Assembly: GCA_938016235.1 (NCBI GenBank)
Contig: CALLPU010000379.1
Coordinates: 1-16,869 of the forward strand
Source of the DNA: an uncultured Granulosicoccus sp.
Lineage (GTDB): Bacteria > Pseudomonadota > Gammaproteobacteria > Granulosicoccales > Granulosicoccaceae
DNA: 16,869 bases
Reading direction: 5' to 3'
A model generated the notes under the pieces. It saw nothing but the letters and a program-made list of their open reading frames with translations, did not search any database and was not told where the DNA came from. Of the stretch, positions 13,616 to 16,869 are shown one piece after another; within the stretch, counting starts at the first letter, position 1; each line of letters begins with the position of its first letter. The position numbers were made by a program, and so were the translations under genes.

Positions 13616-15352
13616 TCAATAATGATAGGCACCCGCTTCAGTCCATACGCGTTTCAGAGCTGCGTAAAAACGCCTGCCCTGCTCACGCAACGCTGCGGCG
13701 CCGAAGTGTACACAGGACACTTGCCCACACGGATACTGTGGCGGCACCAGATCATCGTTATTCACGTAATCCGACATCGGGACATAACGGGCAACCGAGC
13801 GGTGCGCCGCATCAACCTGCTGCTTGAATCGGTTAAAGGTTGAAAAACTGGCTCTGTCATCATCGCCTTTGCTCTGAGTGGCAACGATGAACGGAATACT
13901 GGCTTGATCACCGCGGGCAGTCGGGCCGCGTGGATCGAGACGGGCCTCCCGCCGCAGTCGGCGTACCAGCTTGCCAAGGTTATCCTCATACGTGCGCGCG
14001 CAATCCGGGTTGTTCGAATCTGCACCGCCTTGATGCCAGAGGATTCCGCGCAGCACACCGCCAGTCTCTCGCAAGGTCATGTTCAATCGAGTCATGGCAC
14101 GATCCGCCAGCAATGTTCCACCAAGAAAACTCTCTGAGGTGGGTTCGGCATTCCAGGCAAGATTGCCATTGGAGTTAGCACAGAACCCGGTAGCGCCCCA
14201 GGCTGAGGGCACCAGATAGACAGTAGCCGTGGTCGTTCTCAGCGCCTGTTTTGCAAACGTAAGCCCCAGTCCGACGAAAGATGCCTCCTTACCCTCGACG
14301 TTGATATATCGGGGTTCGTGCAGGGGGTCTTCGGCCGGTACGAACTGAGGCGTAAACGCATTGACGCCTTCATCCACAAACCCACCATCAGTGGCAAAGA
14401 TGGAGCGGCTGTTTGGCTGCACATTCAGCTGTTGAATGCGCTCGACTCGCTCATCCTGACCACCGGCAAAACGTTCCCGACTACCCACCTCACTATAGCC
14501 TTCCATGTTGCTTTGCCCGATGAGCAGATACACATCAGGGGCTGTGGTTGGCGTTACGTCCACCACCAGATCAGTGGCCGTGCGAGACATCCCGTCATCT
14601 GCCACGATCTGAAAATATCGCTCATGAAAAATCAGCGGAGCCAAGCCGACATCAAGTTGCAGGGTTAACACAGACCCGGATTCGTACGGCGCCAATGTTG
14701 AGGTGGAAAACGTGTGTCGAAGCTCAGACAGATCACGCTCGTTTCTGGCGACAAGGGATAGTGTCACCGGTCTCTTGTCAGAGCGCACACGTTGTAATGA
14801 CAACCCGATCGACACACCGGATGTGTCACCTTCCTGTAGCGTGATCCGCCCCAGCGAGCTGTAGAGAATCAAATCGCCATTGCCGGAATCACCGCCGGTT
14901 CCGCCCGGCTCTTCACCGCCACCCCCGGTTTCGCCTCCGGCACCACCTTCACCTGAAGACGATCCGATCGTTTGTTCACCGCGAACGGCAGAGAGGCTGA
15001 CGTGCAATGGTTCACCGACATTGCCCTGACGATCCACAGCGCTGACCGTGTAGCGATAAGCCTGCCCCGGTTCCAACGAAGGTTCAAACAGGCTTCTGGC
15101 ATCGAGTATGCCCAGCGACTCGCCATCGCGTGTGACGAGATATCCCACGACAGCCACATTATCGGTTGCCGCGGTCCACAATATCTCCCCGGCAGTGGAG
15201 GAATAACGCACACTGCGCAAACTGTCTGGCTCGCTCGGCGCAATATCGTCTGCCATCACGTGACGCGGCATGAACAATGCGACGAGCATCAATAGCGTTA
15301 GACTAGCGGCCGCGTAGCGCCTGATTATCGACATTGATTCAACCGTGCTCAT
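13616..15352 (-). CDS. Secreted sialate-O-acetylesterase-type hydrolase (SASA family) with fibronectin III domain
   Basis: Predicted exported carbohydrate esterase of 578 residues. The N-terminus has RR followed by a hydrophobic core and HVMA-DD, a likely signal peptidase site near residue 34. Residues about 38-125 resemble a fibronectin type III domain (VVGYLVTRDGESLG, YRYTVSAVDRQGNVG). Residues 130-160 are a Gly/Ser/Glu-rich linker, then a beta-rich Calx-beta-like region (160-268). The catalytic domain starts at APDVYLLIGQSNMEGYSE (S281, GQSNM block) and has LWHQGGADSN (439-442 WHQG) and VHFGAAALREQG (H549 candidate catalytic His). The start at 15352 has AGGA 8 nt upstream and gives a clean signal peptide; an in-frame ATG at 15448 would add 32 residues before it and lies inside the divergent promoter region. 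Substrate unknown; it probably deacetylates a polysaccharide outside the cytoplasm. It sits between sucB and lpd without functional link. Confidence 0.88.
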   Translation of the reverse strand: MSTVESMSIIRRYAAASLTLLMLVALFMPRHVMADDIAPSEPDSLRSVRYSSTAGEILWTAATDNVAVVGYLVTRDGESLGILDARSLFEPSLEPGQAYRYTVSAVDRQGNVGEPLHVSLSAVRGEQTIGSSSGEGGAGGETGGGGEEPGGTGGDSGNGDLILYSSLGRITLQEGDTSGVSIGLSLQRVRSDKRPVTLSLVARNERDLSELRHTFSTSTLAPYESGSVLTLQLDVGLAPLIFHERYFQIVADDGMSRTATDLVVDVTPTTAPDVYLLIGQSNMEGYSEVGSRERFAGGQDERVERIQQLNVQPNSRSIFATDGGFVDEGVNAFTPQFVPAEDPLHEPRYINVEGKEASFVGLGLTFAKQALRTTTATVYLVPSAWGATGFCANSNGNLAWNAEPTSESFLGGTLLADRAMTRLNMTLRETGGVLRGILWHQGGADSNNPDCARTYEDNLGKLVRRLRREARLDPRGPTARGDQASIPFIVATQSKGDDDRASFSTFNRFKQQVDAAHRSVARYVPMSDYVNNDDLVPPQYPCGQVSCVHFGAAALREQGRRFYAALKRVWTEAGAYHY

Positions 15353-15419
15353 GATGACTTTCCTGCTTCCTGCTGGAGATTTCAAGGGGTGCAAGTCTAT
15401 GATTTTTTTCAGCGTAACG

Positions 15420-15447
15420 TGTTGTTCGGTAAGGTTTTGAAACAACA
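15420..15447. promoter_or_regulatory. Inverted repeat in the esterase / SnoaL-like divergent promoter
   Basis: TGTTGTT (15420-15426) and AACAACA (15441-15447) are perfect 7-bp arms with a 14-nt spacer, ending 9 nt before the ATG at 15457. Position in a divergent intergenic region fits an operator shared by both genes. No regulator gene is adjacent. Confidence 0.45.
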
Positions 15448-15456
15448 TTTAACTCG

Positions 15457-16545
15457 ATGACCTCAGATTTTCTACAAGCTGCCAAGCGGCGCGTTCTGGC
15501 CTACTGCGAAGCCTTTGACAATGCGCCAGTCAATCAGCTGACCAAGACACTCCAACAACACACGCACCCGGACTACCATTGGCGTGGCATGTATCCGTTC
15601 TACGAGCTGAACGGACACGAAGCAGTAGTGGAGCAATTCTGGCAACCGCTAAAAAGTGCGGTTTCCCAACTGCAGCGTCGACCTGATATTTTTCTTGCAG
15701 GCTTCAACAGTTCGACACGTACCACGCAAGAATCGGACAAAAAAGGTTCAGGCCCCGTTGACGAAAACCATTTATGGGTCTGTCAGATGGGACACTTCAT
15801 GGGATTGTTTGATCATCCATGGCTGGACATTCCTTGCCATCATCGAATGTTGTCTATTCGCTATGTCGAATTTCATCGAATCGTTGACGAGCGTATTGCC
15901 GAGAGCGCTCTGTTTCTGGATTTGATTGGGGTCATGAGACAAGCCGGCCACAATCCCTTGCCGCCTCAAACAGGCGCAGCATTCACGTACCCGGGCCCAC
16001 GCACGCACGATGGACTGCTATTTGGGGCACAACCTGAGTCTCAGGGCGTGCAAACACTCCAGCTGATCAATTGCATGATCAACGATCTCAGCGAGGCTAA
16101 CCAGCGTGCGCTGGAAACCGGCGACAATGCCGTACCGGCATCCGTGCTTGCCAAGTCCTGGCACGACGACATGATCTGGTATGGACCCGAAGGCATCGGG
16201 GCGTCATACACGATTGATCGCTATCAGCATCAACATCAGTATCCGTTTCGTTTCAACCTGGGCGGTAAAACGTTCAATGGCCATATCGCTCGGTTTGCAG
16301 AAGGCAACTACGGTTGCTTTTTCGGCTGGCCCAATCTGACCAATGTCGCCACGGGAGGCTTCCTGGGACTACCGGGTAGCACAACGCCTGCCGATATGCG
16401 CGTGGTAGATGTTTATCGACGTGATGGCGACAAACTGGCGGAAAACTGGGTAATCATCGATCTCCCTCACTGGTTGTCGATGCAAGGGCTTGATGTTCTG
16501 GAGCGCATGCGACAGCTGCTGGGACTTACCTCGTTTCGTTCCTGA
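15457..16545 (+). CDS. Tandem SnoaL/NTF2-like domain protein
   Basis: A 362-residue protein made of two SnoaL-like (NTF2-fold) halves. Half one, about residues 5-165: LAYCEAFDNAPVNQL, HPDYHWRGMYPFYELNGHEAV, then VEFHRIVDERIAESALFLDLIGVMRQAG, the usual strand ending of SnoaL domains (roles, dIxE, D.l..mrQ). Half two, about 195-355: SWHDDMIWYGPEGIGASYTIDRYQ, GHIARFAEGNYGCFF, VVDVYRRDGDKLAENWVIIDLPHWLSMQGLDVLERM. SnoaL-like proteins include ester cyclases, isomerases and uncharacterised enzymes with a hydrophobic pocket; the substrate here is unknown. No signal peptide. There is no clear ribosome site before the ATG. It is divergent from the esterase, with an inverted repeat between them, and convergent with sucB. 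Confidence 0.8.
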   Translation: MTSDFLQAAKRRVLAYCEAFDNAPVNQLTKTLQQHTHPDYHWRGMYPFYELNGHEAVVEQFWQPLKSAVSQLQRRPDIFLAGFNSSTRTTQESDKKGSGPVDENHLWVCQMGHFMGLFDHPWLDIPCHHRMLSIRYVEFHRIVDERIAESALFLDLIGVMRQAGHNPLPPQTGAAFTYPGPRTHDGLLFGAQPESQGVQTLQLINCMINDLSEANQRALETGDNAVPASVLAKSWHDDMIWYGPEGIGASYTIDRYQHQHQYPFRFNLGGKTFNGHIARFAEGNYGCFFGWPNLTNVATGGFLGLPGSTTPADMRVVDVYRRDGDKLAENWVIIDLPHWLSMQGLDVLERMRQLLGLTSFRS

Positions 16546-16665
16546 ACGCGGTATGGTCTGCGCACCCTCGTCGTGGTGACACAGGGAGCTTTTCTAATGC
16601 TGGGCTGGCGGCGCTGGGGACGGCGCCCGCGACGAAATGTGTTACCGAATCAGCCGCACGACCCG

Positions 16666-16869
16666 CTAGATATCGAACACGATCCTGGCCGGATCTTCAA
16701 CCAGCTCCTTGATGGTCTTCAGAAATCCCACAGCCCCTTTACCATCAACTATGCGATGGTCATAACTCAGGGCGATGTACATCATGGGCCGAATCACCAC
16801 TTCACCATTGATCGCAACCGGACGATCCTGTGTTGCATGCATACCCAGAATGGCGCTTTGCGGAGGATT
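16666..16869 (-). CDS. sucB: Dihydrolipoyllysine succinyltransferase E2 component (C-terminal part)
   Basis: E2 of the 2-oxoglutarate dehydrogenase complex, transferring succinyl from lipoamide to CoA. Only the last 67 residues are in the window (5' end beyond the right edge). NPPQSAILGMHATQDRPVAI, then RPMMYIALSYDHRIVDGKGAVGFLKTIKELVEDP match the SucB C-terminus almost residue for residue; DHRIVDG holds the catalytic His and Asp. The small acyltransferase tail IVFDI and the phrase ALSYDHR favour SucB over the pyruvate E2. It should be followed by lpd, but a convergent SnoaL-like gene and an esterase come first. The 120-bp gap 16546-16665 has a GC-rich 5-bp hairpin (GGCGC/GCGCC) and no T-run. 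Confidence 0.95.
   Translation of the reverse strand, partial: NPPQSAILGMHATQDRPVAINGEVVIRPMMYIALSYDHRIVDGKGAVGFLKTIKELVEDPARIVFDI

Noticed and set aside
15353..15448. 32-residue N-terminal extension of the esterase from the ATG at 15448.
   Set aside because: It would bury the signal peptide internally and overlap the palindromic promoter region; the ATG at 15352 has an AGGA site.
16600..16869. Plus-strand ORF starting ATGCTGGGCTGG with a GGGAG upstream, open to the window end.
   Set aside because: It lies antisense to sucB over most of its length, where the minus strand gives an unmistakable E2 C-terminus; the plus-strand translation has no recognisable features.

Overview
The window looks like a chromosomal segment from a Gram-negative proteobacterium, most likely a gammaproteobacterium. 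Supporting signs are the minus-strand order gmk-rpoZ-spoT, an outer-membrane phospholipase A of the PldA type, and 2-oxoglutarate dehydrogenase genes (sucB, lpd) with good similarity to the E. coli proteins. Genus cannot be assigned from the sequence alone. Genes are dense on both strands and base composition looks moderately GC-rich throughout.

Layout. 1-3252 (minus): gmk, rpoZ and spoT (spoT runs off the left edge). This is the conserved guanylate kinase / RNA polymerase omega / bifunctional (p)ppGpp enzyme cluster. 3335-5895 (plus): a thioredoxin-fold protein, a family 2 glycosyltransferase whose N-terminus appears frameshifted, and an NAPE-PLD-like metallo-beta-lactamase hydrolase, packed like an operon. 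5912-10899: convergent and divergent single genes for PldA (with an unusual lipobox and acidic linker), a GMC flavoprotein oxidoreductase, a PAP2 phosphatase and an MFS transporter. 10900-11149 is non-coding and contains two inverted-repeat structures. 11150-13425 (minus): lpd followed by a sucC that stops at residue 237, at the ATP-grasp / CoA-ligase domain border. 13616-16545: a secreted sialate-O-acetylesterase-type hydrolase (minus) and a divergent tandem SnoaL/NTF2-like protein (plus). 16666-16869 (minus): the C-terminus of sucB/odhB, running off the right edge.

Interpretation. The right half is a disturbed suc region. The usual order sucB-lpd-sucC-sucD is interrupted twice: two unrelated genes lie between sucB and lpd, and sucC is cut off next to a 142-bp segment bounded by inverted repeats, with no CoA-ligase half and no sucD downstream. 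The sucC remnant also has substitutions in the nucleotide-binding loop, consistent with decay. The middle region collects several genes plausibly acting on phospholipids (NAPE-PLD-like, PldA, PAP2), but they are on different strands, so a shared pathway is only a hypothesis. I found no CRISPR array, tRNA, rRNA, transposase gene or phage gene.
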